64,000 nucleotides of DNA from Adiantum capillus-veneris (lineage: Eukaryota > Streptophyta > Polypodiopsida > Polypodiales > Pteridaceae). The stretch spans positions 100,261,186 to 100,325,185 of the forward strand of contig CM043947.1 in NCBI GenBank assembly GCA_014529385.2, given 5' to 3'. Under the pieces are notes generated by a model that did no database searches, was not told where the DNA came from, and saw only the letters and a program-made list of their open reading frames with translations. A program made the position numbers and the translations under genes. Below are positions 31,820 to 48,341 of the stretch, one piece after another (the first letter of the stretch is position 1; each line of letters begins with the position of its first letter).

Positions 31820-32967
31820 GCAGCAATAGTTTTTGACGCCCTTCTGCCCTTCAAATGGCTGTCAACCTTGCGTAGGAAGGGTTGACTCTTGAATAACCCT
31901 GCATTTGAAGGGGTCAACTTGAAGTTGCCCTTCATTGAGAAGGAAGAAAATTTAGTTAATCTGTCATTAGAAGGGCCGGCCATCCAATTGCCCATCAAAA
32001 ATCGACTTTGAAATTTATAAGTGCTTTAGAAGTTTAAACTAAGTTTTAGTGATGGCTTACAGTTTTTTAATATTTTTTTTGCTTAGTGAGCACTGAGTCG
32101 TGACCTTTGAACTTAGTTTGAAGTTTGAGGTTCGTGACTCGTGAGTCGTTCCGACTCGTGACTTGTCCATGGCCATGTGAACGTGTGAACACAAGTACGG
32201 TGTACACAATGCACATCCCTAAAAGATATGATAGTGACCACTAACGGGAGTCGGCCATTTAGGCTTTCATTTTTGGTTGCTTCCCTGTCGGCCTGTGTCG
32301 TTGGAGACTGGAGTTCTGACCTATAGGCTACTGCCGCTACTGTGATGCTGTCCAGCGTCCTCTCTCTAGTGCGTCCGTTGCTGTCGAGTCCCCGACCTGC
32401 CAGAGCTGCGACTCGCGAACTTTGCTGACCTGCGGTGTCACTGTCCACTGTATCCGACCTGCGAGTTTTGCCCAGTAGCGATAGGATTTAAAGGGCTACC
32501 CCAAATGTCTAACGACAGGCATGTGCAACTGACTCTTGTCATTGGACACTATCATATCTTTTAGGGATATGCATTGTCTAAACCGTACATGTGTTCACAC
32601 GTTCACATGGCCATGGACAAGTCACTAGTCGAAACGACTAACGAGTCACAAACCTCGAACTTCAAACTAAGTTCAAAGGTCACGACTCAGTGCTCACTAA
32701 CCAAAAAAATTATCAGAAAACTGCAAGCCATCGCTAAACTTAGTCTAAACTTCTAAAGCACTTGTAAATTTCAAATTCGATTTTTGATGGGCGATTGGAT
32801 GGCCGGCACTTCTAATGACAGATCAGCCAAATTTTTCTTCCTTCTCAATTGAAGGGCAACTTCAAGTTGACCCCTTCAAATGCAGGGTTATCTAAGAGTC
32901 AACCCTTCCTACGCAAGGTTGAGAGCCATTTGAAGGGCAAAAGAGCGTCAAAAACTATCGCTGCTGC
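31820..32967. mobile_element. Foldback element, ~420-bp inverted arms
   Basis: The left arm (31820-32240) begins GCAGCAATAGTTTTTGACGC. The right arm (32545-32967) ends with its reverse complement (GCGTCAAAAACTATCGCTGC). Arms share, in mirrored order, GGAAGGGTTGACTCTT, GGGGTCAACTTGAAGTTG, CGTGACCTTTGAACTTAG and CATGGCCATGTGAACGTGTG. The central 300 bp is GC-richer and non-coding. Divergence between arms is roughly a tenth by eye. No clear target-site duplication was found. Confidence 0.85.
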
Positions 32968-33104
32968 CTCCCCACAAGTTCCCTTCAGCTCGTTGACTCG
33001 TCTTTTCCTTTCCACTTTATAGAGGGTATCTCCTTAGATACCCTCCAAGGAGATACCCTCCTCTTATTTTTTATTGACATTATAGAAGGAATGACAAATT
33101 ATGG

Positions 33105-33145
<41 letters not shown>

Positions 33146-33258
33146 GTGTGTGTGTGTGTGTGTACAGGAAGCCTTTCGCCTGTCATAGAATGTTAAGAGT
33201 GTTCACCTTGTTAAAAAAAATGATTTAATTTGTTGCAATAGACTTTGTATTGGCTACG

Positions 33259-33850
33259 ATGAAGTCAAGAGGAGAGTGGTCAAGTTATGTGAGAGTGCCA
33301 TGGAAACAAAAGCCCATTAAATTTGTTACTTACCATGAGGCATTATCCAACACATTAGACAAATTGTTTGGCACTGAAAAACACATTAGACACTACTCAA
33401 CGACCCCTGATGGAAAAGGTCCTTTGTCAACATATGAAAGCTTTGATTGTGAAAACTTATCTACGGCAGCATCAGCGGCCTATGGCAAACGGTTGATGGC
33501 AGCTCTAAGAGACAAATCTCTTCTCTCAAGAAGTACAACAATTGAATGTCTCTAAGCTAGGCTCAGCTTGACCAAAGAAGAAATTGAACAGGCACATGAA
33601 AGTAAGTGTTTGAATCATTTTTTAATATTTTGAGAAATTTAATTCGATTTGGCAAATGATTCATGTGCTTGTTTTTTGTGTAATAATGTTTGTTCATAGG
33701 GACAATGGAGTTTGCGGAAAATAGTGTTAATCTCAAGGGGAAACCAATTTCAGGCCCAGAAGGTGTACATACTCTTGATGAGCTTACTGAGCTTGGGAAC
33801 CGCAGTTGATGCACCTCACCTATTGAATAGGTTGCTCAATGAACAAGTTT
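33259..33850 (+). pseudogene. Unrecognised two-exon gene fragment
   Basis: The first exon encodes WSSYVRVPWKQKPIKFVTYH and a polar region. After a TAA at 33553 it continues in frame through LSLTKEEIEQAHE to a GTAAGT donor at 33602. A 98-bp intron ends at 33699 (TTCATAG). The second exon reads RTMEFAENSVNLKGKPISG and, after an apparent +1 frameshift near 33790, LGTAVDAPHLLNRLLNEQVY to a TGA. It looks like a once-real protein, about 180-200 aa long. I do not recognise the family. A (TC)n-(GT)n tract lies just upstream (33106-33164). Confidence 0.45.
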
Positions 33851-34561
33851 ATAAATGAAGGTAAAAAATGAGTTTAAGCCATGACTATTTTTTGGTACTT
33901 GTTTTGTTTTCGATAGGTGTCTAAAATAACTTGTTCCTTAAGTTGTCCTAATCTTGCTCTTTGTTTTTCCAAGATGAATGCAACTTGGTTACGTTCACGC
34001 AGTGCGACTCATGGTTTTGACACCAGATTCTCGAAGCTCCCAATTACTTTGGAGAAGTTCTTTTTGCCATGTCCTATGAGATATCATTAGTTCATGGGTT
34101 GTTTACTCATGTAAAGTTTCTCAATGAACTTTACAAGGTCTGAACAATGTAATCTTTTTTGTGGGAAGTAATGATATGAAGGGACTCTTTTTTGTCACTT
34201 TCTCCATATTCAGCTCTTGTCTCAATTTAGTAAAAACATGGGATCAAGCTCTCCATAAAGTTCAAGTCTGTTATGGTATGACATAAATAGACATAATGCT
34301 TCGTAAGTTTAAATACCTTCATGTTTCAAAACACACACATATATCATGTCTCCGGCTGTCGTGTCTCTGCATGTGTTAAAATTAAATGTCATATATTTTT
34401 GTATAAGGTGCCTTTAACAGAGTAGAGAAGATTCTGTTTACCTACTCTACAAGACTGCTCTTACCCACTCAATGAAAATTCGCAATGTGTGATTCGAGCT
34501 CTTTTCCGGCTCTCGATTTCTTTTGTTCAACAAATTGAAGAACATAATCTACACGTCCCAC

Positions 34562-34562
<1 letters not shown>
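33851..34562. other. No gene recognised
   Basis: AT-rich sequence. A short open stretch from the ATG at 33974 (about 38 codons) has no recognisable homology. Confidence 0.35.
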
Positions 34563-34612
<50 letters not shown>

Positions 34613-37118
34613 GGGGGGGGGGGGGGGAGAAGGAGAGAGAGAGAGAGAGCTACAATGTGTCACGCGAAGGTGGGCAGAGACGTAGATTTTTTTGTCGTGA
34701 GATACAAGGGGTGAGGGCCAAGGCGGCTAGAGATCAAGTCCAAGGGTTTTTTTTTGCTGCCAATGCAAGAGGGAGTTGCTCGTTTCTTCCCTTTGCTTTG
34801 CAGGTGCATAGTGCCGTGTCCAAAGAGAGGGCACCAAAGAGAAAGATCCTTGTGTGATGGCCAAGGCAATCTTCCTCTGTCTCTCCGCCTTCGCTGTCAA
34901 AACATTGCATATCTCCCTCTCCGTCCTACTGTCTCTCTGCTCCATGACCACACTCTCTCCCTCGCTCCCTCTGTGTCTTTGGGATGAGAGAGTTGAAGGG
35001 TAGGCATGGAGAGATCATAGAGCCTTGTTCGCAATGGCAGGAGGGCAGGGGCTGGCCTGCAGACAGCACAAGACGACGGCAGTAGTATTTGTCTTTGGAA
35101 TGCTCAAATGCACAGAATCTAATTAATTCAACTTTGTTGTGAGTCCTTAAGTCTCTATACTTTCCTAAAAAAGTAAACCAATATATCTCAAAGAAAAAAG
35201 AACAACATATTAACGAGAGAGAGAACTTAGTATGTCGGATACGTTCCCAAAAAAAAAATTTGTTGGAATCTACAACAGATACGAAAAGAAATATAACGTC
35301 GGGAGTAGAGCAAACGATCAAACGGCTTGGGGTGGCAAGAGCAGAGCTAGGTTGATGCGACGCCGATGAGGAAGAGGAATGGGGAGGTCAGGTCAGGCAC
35401 GATGGCTCTGACTATGGAGCCAGTTGATGTGAAATTATGTTTCTAATACAAGATTTCGTTTGTATGTCACAACCAGTTTGACGGTGGGTTAGTTAAGAGG
35501 ATATCTATGGAGCGCTAGACTTGTAGCCTGACTATGCTCGATTCTTTCATTCACCTTTTACAAGGTTAGAGGGTAATTGGATCTTTGGGAGAAAATACAA
35601 AGAATTTGACTATGAATTAAATAAAACAAAGAACCTGTCAATAGTAAAAGAGCGAGTGGATATGTTCACAAAAAAGTAAATTTACAATTATCTAAAAATA
35701 AGTAAAGTAAAGATCATAGAATTTACCTCTTTTACTATCATGGGATATTTTTGGTTGCTCGAAATACCTTTAGAAATGAATAATTCTTTACTTCTTTTCA
35801 TTTCTATAATCCAAGTGGTGTCGACACATGTTAACACTCCTCTACTAATTTGCATTTGCGGAGAGCTTTCTAAGTACATTTCCAAGTAGTTGAAATTTTG
35901 AAGCACAAAGTTTTGAATACACGGGTTTGCCATGTAACTACTTGTGTGTATGTATTAAATTAAAAAGAATGCTTGAAACCGTAACGATCTCGAAGCATGA
36001 GAGGAAAAACCTTTGGATTTTTAAACTTGAACGATAACAAAGAACACCATTTGTCGAAAAGATTGTATGCAAAGGAATCGGGTTTCAAAGGTTTACCCAA
36101 TTTTTTGAGAGCTAGTGGTAGATTTTCCATACTTGGCTCCAAAAAGAGCATCTAATCACAATTGGAATCTTGGAGAGCATGGTTGACGGACTCTAGGACA
36201 CAACAATAAAAACATGACACTAATGTCCAATCATGCACCCCGTAACAATCCTAAATTGATTATCGATATGGGGTAATTGAGGGAGAGGTGCATCTTTGAT
36301 TTTGTCACAATAGACTCTCACCTAATCCCAAGGATCTTCCATCTCTTTGCAAGAGTATGGGATGTGAACTTCTTTGTGGGTTTGATTCCTACCTTCATGC
36401 ATGTGACATAGTAACAAGGGAATTTTGAGAAATTGCTCGGCCCTGATGGTGGACAAAGCTCTACGAAGAGCTTGTGGACATATCCATGAAGAGAGGATAG
36501 TAGCTAAGACTTGAGGACTTGAGGACAAGGCCTAGCTACACATGATGAAGCTCTCTTACTGATGAAACTGAGGAGGTTTGAAACCATAGTGGAGCTTAGT
36601 GAGGGAAAATAGCAAAATACACGTTCTGCCAATGGACACCCTACCCATGTATATAGGGTGGGTTCACGAGGCGGCGAAAAACATGACACTTTATAAGCGT
36701 TTGAAATGGGTGAAAATTGGTTCTCTTCACACTGTTGTGTTCACAAGCTGCGGCAAAAAAGTGAGGCAGTTTTCTACCACCGTCTTATGTGAAAAGCCGA
36801 AGGCGGCGGAAGAAAGAGGAGGCAAGTGTGGATAAAAGGGTGGGAGGTTTAGTTTACTGTGATTGGTGCCAACATGGCACTTTTTGCCAAGGTAGAGGGT
36901 GGAAGAAAGAACTTAGCGGGGGGAGGTCGGAACAAATCCCTTGTTTCTCTTCCACGACACTCCTCTCTCATCGATGTGACACTCTCCATCTCATTTTTCC
37001 GCTGCCATATGTGAACAACAAGGCCCACATGGCACTTTCTTGTTGTTGTTTTACAAGCTTTTCCAATTCTTTCTGCCACCCGATGTGAACCCAACCATAA
37101 CCACACACACAACAGATG

Positions 37119-37199
<81 letters not shown>

Positions 37200-37423
37200 C
37201 TTCAAAAAGTAATCCCTCCAAAAGTGTGGACACACACACACACACACAGGCATTTAATGTTGATGAAGGAATGCTCTAATAAAACTAAGATTCTTCATGC
37301 CACAAAGAGAGAGAGAGAGAGAGAGAAAGAGAGGGGGTGATAGAGAGAGACTTGCATTTAAGGTTGATAGAGCCAAGACCGACTCAAAAACCAAAGTTGC
37401 AAAAAAAGAATATTTCCCATGCC

Positions 37424-37474
<51 letters not shown>

Positions 37475-37668
37475 GTGGGGGAGGGGGGGGGGGGTTGAGG
37501 GGCATGCTCGCGCATTTAGGTTTGATGGAGCCAATGTTGACTCAAAAATCAACGCTTTTGAAAGAAGTTGGATAGCCGTCTATACATAGGCGAATTTGAG
37601 CGTTGTGTAGGCAGGTGCTCTAGGTGCACCTAAAATTGCAAAATCCCTTGTAGATTCCGAGCTTGCCT
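34563..37668 (+). repeat. Left arm of a ~6.9-kb palindrome
   Basis: This arm is matched in reverse complement by 38245-41487. Matching checkpoints include TACAATGTGTCACG (34651 with 41437), TCAAAACATTGCATAT (34899 with 41190), the unknown protein, the paired (GT)n(GA)n tracts, and CTACAAGGGATTTTGCAATT (37650s with 38270). The outer limit is a (GA)n run in both arms. It contains a broken copy of the protein described separately. Confidence 0.9.
35700..36587 (-). pseudogene. Unknown protein with mitochondrial-type presequence, left-arm copy
   Basis: Read on the minus strand from the ATG at 36587, the N terminus is Ser/Arg-rich without acidic residues and contains RRALST, a typical mitochondrial-processing motif. 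Conserved blocks follow: HEGRNQTHKEVHIPYS, EMEDPWD, FLEPSMENLPLALKKLGK, FKNPKVFPLMLRDRYGFK, FNYLEMYLESSPQMQIS and TCVDTTWIIEMKR. It is broken by a frame change near 36515, a TAG at 36322, and others. The product is not recognised. It differs from the right-arm copy in where it is broken. Confidence 0.5.
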
Positions 37669-37693
37669 CAACTGTGTGTGCGCACGCGCGCAT

Positions 37694-37743
<50 letters not shown>

Positions 37744-38244
37744 TTTCTTGATGCAGGGGATGTTCAAGGTGTAATGTTTCAGCTTCTTGCTCAACGAACC
37801 AAAACAAGTCAAGAGTGTTACCAGCCCAACTAGAAAGCACACAAGTAAGTACAAAGTTCAGTTCAGAAGTGTTACGTCTTTCTTTGAGGTGCTAGTATAA
37901 CATATATGTCTTTCAATTAATCATGCTCATGCTGTTGTTTCTATAAATGTCTTTCAATTAATTATGCTCATGCTGCTGTTTCTGAGGTCTTACTGAATTT
38001 TGAAGTTGAGGTGCACCCATGTGAAAGGGTCATCTCGACTACAATCGAGTTTGTAAATAATAGCCATTCAGTGAACACAAACACAAAAGAAAGTCAGAGA
38101 TGACTGGGATAACTGGGTCGACGCTTGCCAAAAACATTTTCCTAACCAATTTTCCTAACCAAACAAGCTAAGGGTGCATTTAAAACTATTTCAATTTTTG
38201 GGTCTAAATTTAAAGCCGGTAACTACACTAAAACTTGATATATT
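37669..38244. other. Spacer of the palindrome
   Basis: Unique sequence between the arms, with (GT)n(GA)n at 37693-37742 and a 41-bp direct repeat (ATGTCTTTCAATTAATCATG and following bases, at 37906 and 37947). No gene seen. Confidence 0.6.
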
Positions 38245-41487
<3,243 letters not shown>

Positions 41488-41488
<1 letters not shown>

Positions 41489-43080
41489 AACTTATATGTC
41501 TACGTGGGAGTATAAAAGGTTAGTTACTTTGGAACTTCAACACAAGTAAAGTATAGTTTTCTTCATTTGACTTCTTTCTTAAATACCATATATGTCAAGC
41601 GAAAGTCTTTATGTGACGAGAATTTTTTTTCAAAACACATAAAATTTAATACCAAAATATACTTGCTCACAAGCTTACTTGGATTCAAAAGGTCTTCACT
41701 CTTTGAATTTAAAATGAAAGGTCTTAAAAAGAGAAAAAAATTAACTAATCATAGATTATGCTATAAATATGTCTAGTTTTTTTGTTGAGAATACAATACT
41801 AACATGATTTGATGAGTTTTGTTATCTTTTATCATGCACATGGAACACATATCGTAGTACCTCTTCTTGCATTACGAGAAAGTTTCTACCCTATGGTTGT
41901 TGAGACCCTCCTTCAAACCAATAGTTTCATCCACAAAGTGAGCGAGATAGATTAAGATGCATCACATACAGAGTATGGCATCGAGAGTGAAGGCAAAGCA
42001 AGACACGCAGTAGACACGGTATGCATCCGTGCTCTGATGGTTCTCACAACCAGATCTATGAGATGTGAATTACAACACTAATATATTCAGAGGACATGGA
42101 TTGATCCACTCACCCTTACCAACCAAGATGTAGCACTACCGGAATAATTCAAACCCAAAATACCTAGTTTACTACAAGATTAGAAGGAGATTGCACTACG
42201 TGTTTGAGAGGGGTTAAACCCACTAAGAAGGGTGATGGAATATCAAGCCAAAGATATTCAGGTTTATACCATACGGAGCTACACTACCAAAAAGATCAGC
42301 TACTTCGACTCATACGTATGATTTTGTGTCAAAGCTTGGTTGCCGCAATTCCATGAGCCAAAAGATAGTGAGGATATTAACAAGACATGAGTACGCTACA
42401 ACCTACAACATGGAAATATACAATGTACGAATGTTTGGAGAAACATCGACCAAAACGGACACTATAATAGCTTTCTAACCAATTTTGAATAAGAACAAGA
42501 ACAACTCCTTTGAAAATTAAGCAATACCTTTGAATGTGTTCGTTCACGTATTATGATCCTCTGTAGAATTTGAATGCAAGATCACAAGAGCTTGGTGATT
42601 TCCTTAGCAACCTGTATTCCAATTTTTGACAATTAGAAAGACCTTACAACAAGATTCCATATATCCCTAAAGAACAAGAACTTGTGCATCGAGGATGTGG
42701 CATACCTGTTGAAGAGTATCTTGTGTAGCATATGATGTCTAAGCTCTGATGAGCACTCATAAGATTTCAAATAAGAGGAGTTAGCTTAAAGTATATGAGA
42801 TAGAGCTAGAAGATAGCTTGTATACAAACAAGACAAACCGTTAGAAAACAATACTTCTCAACACAAAATAAAATCAAGGGAACAAAGATCCTCAATCCTC
42901 AATACTAGCATTCCCAGCAACATAACCATCTTCTACTCTACAAAATGCAGGTGACATGTGCATTGTGATGTCAAAGGGAATTGCAGCGATGAAGAAACAG
43001 AAGGAGAGGCGATTTCAACAAGCTGAAGAGCATGGCTAATAGTCTCGTGCACATCTAACCCTATGTGCATGTGGACAAGC
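41488..43080. other. No gene recognised
   Basis: AT-rich sequence with no tandem structure, inverted ends or conserved coding that I can see. Short open frames have no recognisable content. Confidence 0.4.
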
Positions 43081-43608
43081 TACTTCAGGTTTAGGGTTCA
43101 GGTCAGCTTAGGAAAGTGTTTTGGCACCTTTGAGAGCCTGTGTGGAGGCCGTGCATGTCCAGGCACTAAAGAGTAGTTGCATATCCTCTGGGTGCACACA
43201 GCATGATCATCAGCATGATAGTCAGTACCCATCATGAGCATTTTACGGTGCACAGAACCCATTTTTCCAATTTATCCATTTTTTGCTTATTATTTACTAA
43301 GTGACTTTTGTTGGAAAACTGGGTAGGGCAATTTTGCTAAGTGACTATATAGGAAACCTAGCACTAGAACTTTTTGGTAGAAGAGGCAGCAGAAGTTCCA
43401 ACAACTTACAGTGCACCTTCTCAGCAAGACCAGCAAGAGACCTAGCATTTTCAGCCAATAGATTCAACATAGCGTTTTCAGGTTGCAGATCAACCTTGGC
43501 GTTTTTGCAACAGACCACGTTGCGTTAGAAAATTGCACATACCTCTAGCGTTTTGCAGTTTTCCGGAAACAAATCAGCCCCTTGTATCAATGTTTTCAGT
43601 TTTCAACA

Positions 43609-44964
43609 CTTAACACTAGGTTGGTAATGGGACACTTTTATGTCCTAGGACACTTTTATGTTCTGTGAAGTGACCATTTTTCTTGAGTTATGTCAAGAGT
43701 TTCAAAATGGATTTTGAGGTGCTATCTATCTAGAAAGTTGTCTCATGAGCTGAAAAAAACTCAACATTTTTTTGGAATATCAATTCCATCTTCAACATTG
43801 TTCTTGCACAACATTTCACAACCTAAACTGTGTGAAAAAACGGGTCCTGTTTTTGGCTTTTTTCAACTTTTTGCAACTATACCACTCTAGAATTCATTTT
43901 TGTGAGGTCTATACTGCTAAAGAACTATCTTTAGTAGTCCTCAACATGTCCTGATGCTTCTAGGGAGAAATAAATATTAAAGTTGTAAGTTATGACCAAA
44001 TTACAAAAATTGTCAAATCCTGTTTTTTAGCCAATTTTAGCTCTTCTATGATTTTTTTGGTGGATTTCATGATATCCAAATTCATTTTTGATTTTCTATG
44101 TCGCATATTGTAACATAAAGCTAACATTCCTTGAGTTTTGGGGCACCTAATACCCTATTTTGCATAGTACACAACGATGGTTGATTTTTTCAATTATGGA
44201 AGAAAACGAAACATTCTAGTATATCAAGTAGAGCTTTTTCAATATTGTTAGTTTCTTGTGACAACTACATGAATTTTGTAGGTAGTAACCATATCTAGTC
44301 ATAAGGATCAAATTTGGCTAGATATTGAATAGTTTTTATGGGATTCTACAACTCATAATGTTCAACCCGTTTTTTCATGTTTGCTCATGTTTGCTCTATT
44401 TAACACTTCATCTTTGCCCCCAAGATTCCCCTTGGTAAGAGATGTATTATTCTTTTGACATGCTCCATGGCTCCTTATGAACATAAAGGACAATAGGGAA
44501 CTAAGAAAACATGCATATATTATTTGTATTGAACGTGGCTACAGAAACTTTGATGATAGGTTTGCAGAATGGTAAAAATTCAACTTTTTTGTACCTATTT
44601 ATTTTGGAAAAACAAAAAATAGTGAGTGAGAAGCAATCATATGTTCTCATCACCAACCCATTGAAGTTAACTAGGGAATTTATCTCGTCCTACAAAAATC
44701 CCTAATCTTATTTTTATGCAACAAAACGTAAGAAATGACTGTTTTGATGAAAATTCACTGGTCCATCAACTTTGGAGGCTTGGTGTGACCAAAAGATGAG
44801 AAATTTTACAAGTTTCTTATTTTTTCCATGTTTAGTAGGCCTTGAACTATAACCTCATGAAAGGATTTTACAAAATGAGTGGATCTACTATGGTTTTGGA
44901 GGTTTTTTTCAAAACCCTGAAAGGACACTTTTATGTCCTATTAGGTTACCAACCTAGTGTTAAG
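43609..44964. mobile_element. 1356-bp TIR element without coding capacity
   Basis: The left end CTTAACACTAGGTTGGTAA is mirrored exactly at 44946-44964 (TTACCAACCTAGTGTTAAG). A further mirrored or direct AGGACACTTTTATGTCCT-type motif lies inside both ends. ACA flanks both ends (43606-43608, 44965-44967) and may be a 3-bp target-site duplication. The interior has no transposase-like coding, so it is probably non-autonomous. Confidence 0.75.
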
Positions 44965-45539
44965 ACACCGCAGATTCATTCCTTAGCCTCACAGATCTCA
45001 CCTACATGCATAGTCATATGGTCGAGTCAGCTAGCGTTTTCATGTTCAGTCCGCTGTCCACAAATTTCAGCATCTGCGTTTTCAGCTCATTATTGTCGTG
45101 TCATCGCCATCGCCATCCTCGCTGACACAGTATCAGAGATCAACAAAAAGTCAGCGTTTTGTAGATTTTAAAAGTTCAGCACTAGCGTTTTCAGATTTCA
45201 GTTCGTCCTCGTCGTTGTCATCATTGGCGTCAACATTGTCGGCACGTCCATTACATCTAGACCATTGTACGAGATTTGTGCAATCAATAGCATAGACCTC
45301 TCTCGCCATAGAGGGGGGCCCTTGGAGGAGGGTTTGAGAACCGTCTAGTGTCGTATTCTTTTCTCTCTCTCTCTCTCAACAACTTCATTCACAGTGTCAT
45401 TCACTTTGTTTGTGATCATTGCACTCTCTCACTAAAGGAATGGAAGGCTCTCCCTTCCGTAAGTAGAAGGAACCCTTGAACATAGTTCGGAGCACTTATC
45501 TTGAGCAAAGCTCAACATTCACTTCTGTTGCACCTTACA

Positions 45540-45546
45540 AAGAGAC

Positions 45547-45590
<44 letters not shown>

Positions 45591-46080
45591 GAGAGAGAGA
45601 AGAGACGACACGGTATGTCAGGTCCCAAACCCTCAAGGGTCCCCTTGCTCTGTTTGCCAGAGCAAGTAATTTCTTTATTCGTACACAATGCTCATACAAT
45701 GATGCTAAATATTGAGGTGCTGATGCAATGGGTACTGATGCCACTGATGCCACATGATGCTAGGTATTGGTGTTACACAATGCTCATACAATGATGCTAA
45801 ATGCTGAGGTGCTGATGTTGATGGGTACTGATGCCACTAATGCTTGGTATTGGTGTTGATGCTATTGATACTAGGTACTACCGAGTACTGATGGGTATTG
45901 AGGTACTGTGAGGTTCTATGTCGACGACGACGATGACGACGACAAGTACTGCCGGTTCTATGTCGACAACGATCATGTCAACGACTAGGTACTGATGGAT
46001 CTATGTCGACGACGGGTTCTAAGGGTCTTGCGAGTACTATGGGGTACTGTGTCGATGACAATGATGAACAGCAGCGGTGG
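45540..46080. repeat. GA microsatellite and degenerate GATGCTAGGTACTGATG repeats
   Basis: A (GA)n run lies at 45548-45602. From 45690 to 45900 words such as CAATGATGCTAAAT, GATGCCACTGATGC and TAGGTATTGGTGTT recur irregularly. From 45915 to 46070 GTCGACGACGA and TACTG words recur. No coding is apparent. Confidence 0.6.
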
Positions 46081-46790
46081 CGACGAGGCTATGGCTAAAT
46101 GCTGAATCTATTAGCTTTGAAAATGTCTTGCATCTGCAACCATGACAAGGCTATGGATTGAAATCTGCTGGCGACCAAGGGTTGAGATCGCTGGCTGTTC
46201 TGGCTGCAAAACGCTGGCTTCCTTGGGCTGAAAATGTAGGTTCTACTTGGCTGAAAAAACGCCACTGGGAAAGGGGCTGAAAACGCTGGTCTGCTAACCT
46301 GTAAACGCTGGGTTGCAGGTGCTTCTGCTACTTCCTCTTCTCTTGCTACTGGCAATGCTAAAGGGGCTGAATCTCGGAAATGCTGCTGCTGCTGATTTGG
46401 AGAGAATGTGGGAACCACGAGGCTATGGATGAGAAACGCTGATGCAACAAGTGCAAAAACACTGGACTACGGTGGTACTATGAGAGGCACTGACTCTCTG
46501 CTCCTCTGGGTCTTCTACTACAAGCGCTGGTCTCTTATATAGCCTCCCCAAATCTGGGCCGAGCAGTCTCAGTTGGAGCCCCACGATATCATAAAAAATG
46601 GGCTGAAAATAATTTATTAACTAATGCTATGCTAGGGGTGGTTCCCACGCGAGAGGTGCATGCATACTGAAATGACTGTCCTGTGCAAGAGAGGGTATGC
46701 AACTATGACCGGCCTGGACATGCACGTCCTGCTAGAGGCTCACAAAGGGCCAAGCTCGGTCCTAAGCTAGACTCATGCTAGACTATAGCA

Positions 46791-47434
<644 letters not shown>

Positions 47435-47795
47435 TTATCATACCATCATGATAGGCCACACATTGGACTTCTGTGCTTGAGCATGAGCTCAATGGCTAGG
47501 TGGAGAGACAGGGTGTGAGTGTCACAAACTGCTGACGTGTCAAGCCACTGAAGAATGGAGCCAACCTGCAAATTCTGGCCAAGGGGCCAAAACCCTAAGA
47601 AGAAGAAGAAGAATAATCATACCATCATGATAGGCCACAAATTGGACTTCTGTGCTTGAGCATGAGCTCAATGGCTGGGTAGAGAGAGAGGGTGTTAGTG
47701 TCACAAACTGTTGACGTTTCAAGCCACTGAAGAACGGAGCCAATCTTCAAATTCAGGCCAAGGGGCCAAAACCCTAAGAAGATGCAGCAGAAGAA
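47435..47795. repeat. ~180-bp tandem duplication
   Basis: The unit starting ATCATACCATCATGATAGGC recurs after about 180 bp. Both copies share GCTTGAGCATGAGCTCAATG, GTCACAAACTG and GGCCAAGGGGCCAAAACCCT, with scattered substitutions and AGA-repeat length variation. Confidence 0.9.
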
Positions 47796-48039
47796 GAAGA
47801 ATAAGTTTTGCAGACTTACAAAATCTTAACGAGTAGCCTATTTTTAAAGAAGAGTTCCCACCAACTTATGGGACCCCGTCTGATGGGGCCCAAGTGACAT
47901 AAAGGCATTAAAAATAAAGCAGAACACACTCAGAAGACTTTGCACATCAAAATATGATGATGTGGCACCTATATGGACGTTCCGCAAATCGCTACAGATT
48001 TTTAGGAAAATCTTGAAATTTTAGGATAGCGTTTTTTTT

Positions 48040-48266
48040 TGTTGGAATTAGGGTTGCAGAGAAACACACACAGCTTGGAGAAGACGAAGGAAGCTTAAGG
48101 CACACAATAGAGAGTGTGTTACTTAGTGTGAAATGGAAAGATAGATAGCCCTAGAGTGATGGGCGTATATACAATGCACGGGGGAAAAAACCTCCTAAAG
48201 AGGGGAAAAATGCCCCAGCGGTCCTAGTGTGTTCACACACATCACTACCACATGTATATGGTAACA
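48040..48266 (-). mobile_element. Copia LTR, second copy
   Basis: On the minus strand it begins TGTTACCATATACATGTGG and ends CCTAATTCCAACA. It is preceded by a purine tract (the plus strand reads TCCCCCCT at 48269-48276). It is the same family as 21522-21746. Confidence 0.85.
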
Positions 48267-48341
48267 AATCCCCCCTGGAGTGATGCGGTGAACGAGAGCT
48301 GGCACATGAGTAAAGGGAAGTGCCATGCCCTGAGGACAGGA

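Larger units (their letters stand above)
43080..46790. repeat. Diverged inverted duplication rich in AGCGTTTTCAG words
   Basis: The left side (43080-45300) carries CGTGCATGTCCAGGC and AGTTGCATATCCTCT near 43155-43192. The right side carries their reverse complements near 46689-46728. Many AGCGTTTTCAG words on the left are mirrored by CTGAAAACGCT words at 46150-46310, and GTCGTCGTCATC words by GACGATGACGACGAC. Divergence is high and the arms are only partly alignable by eye. The left arm is interrupted by the TIR element at 43609. Confidence 0.55.

Noticed and set aside
46095-46418. 107-codon minus-strand Ser/Pro/Gln-rich frame
   Set aside because: It lies within the AGCGTTTTCAG-word repeat region; composition follows the repeats and no family is recognisable.
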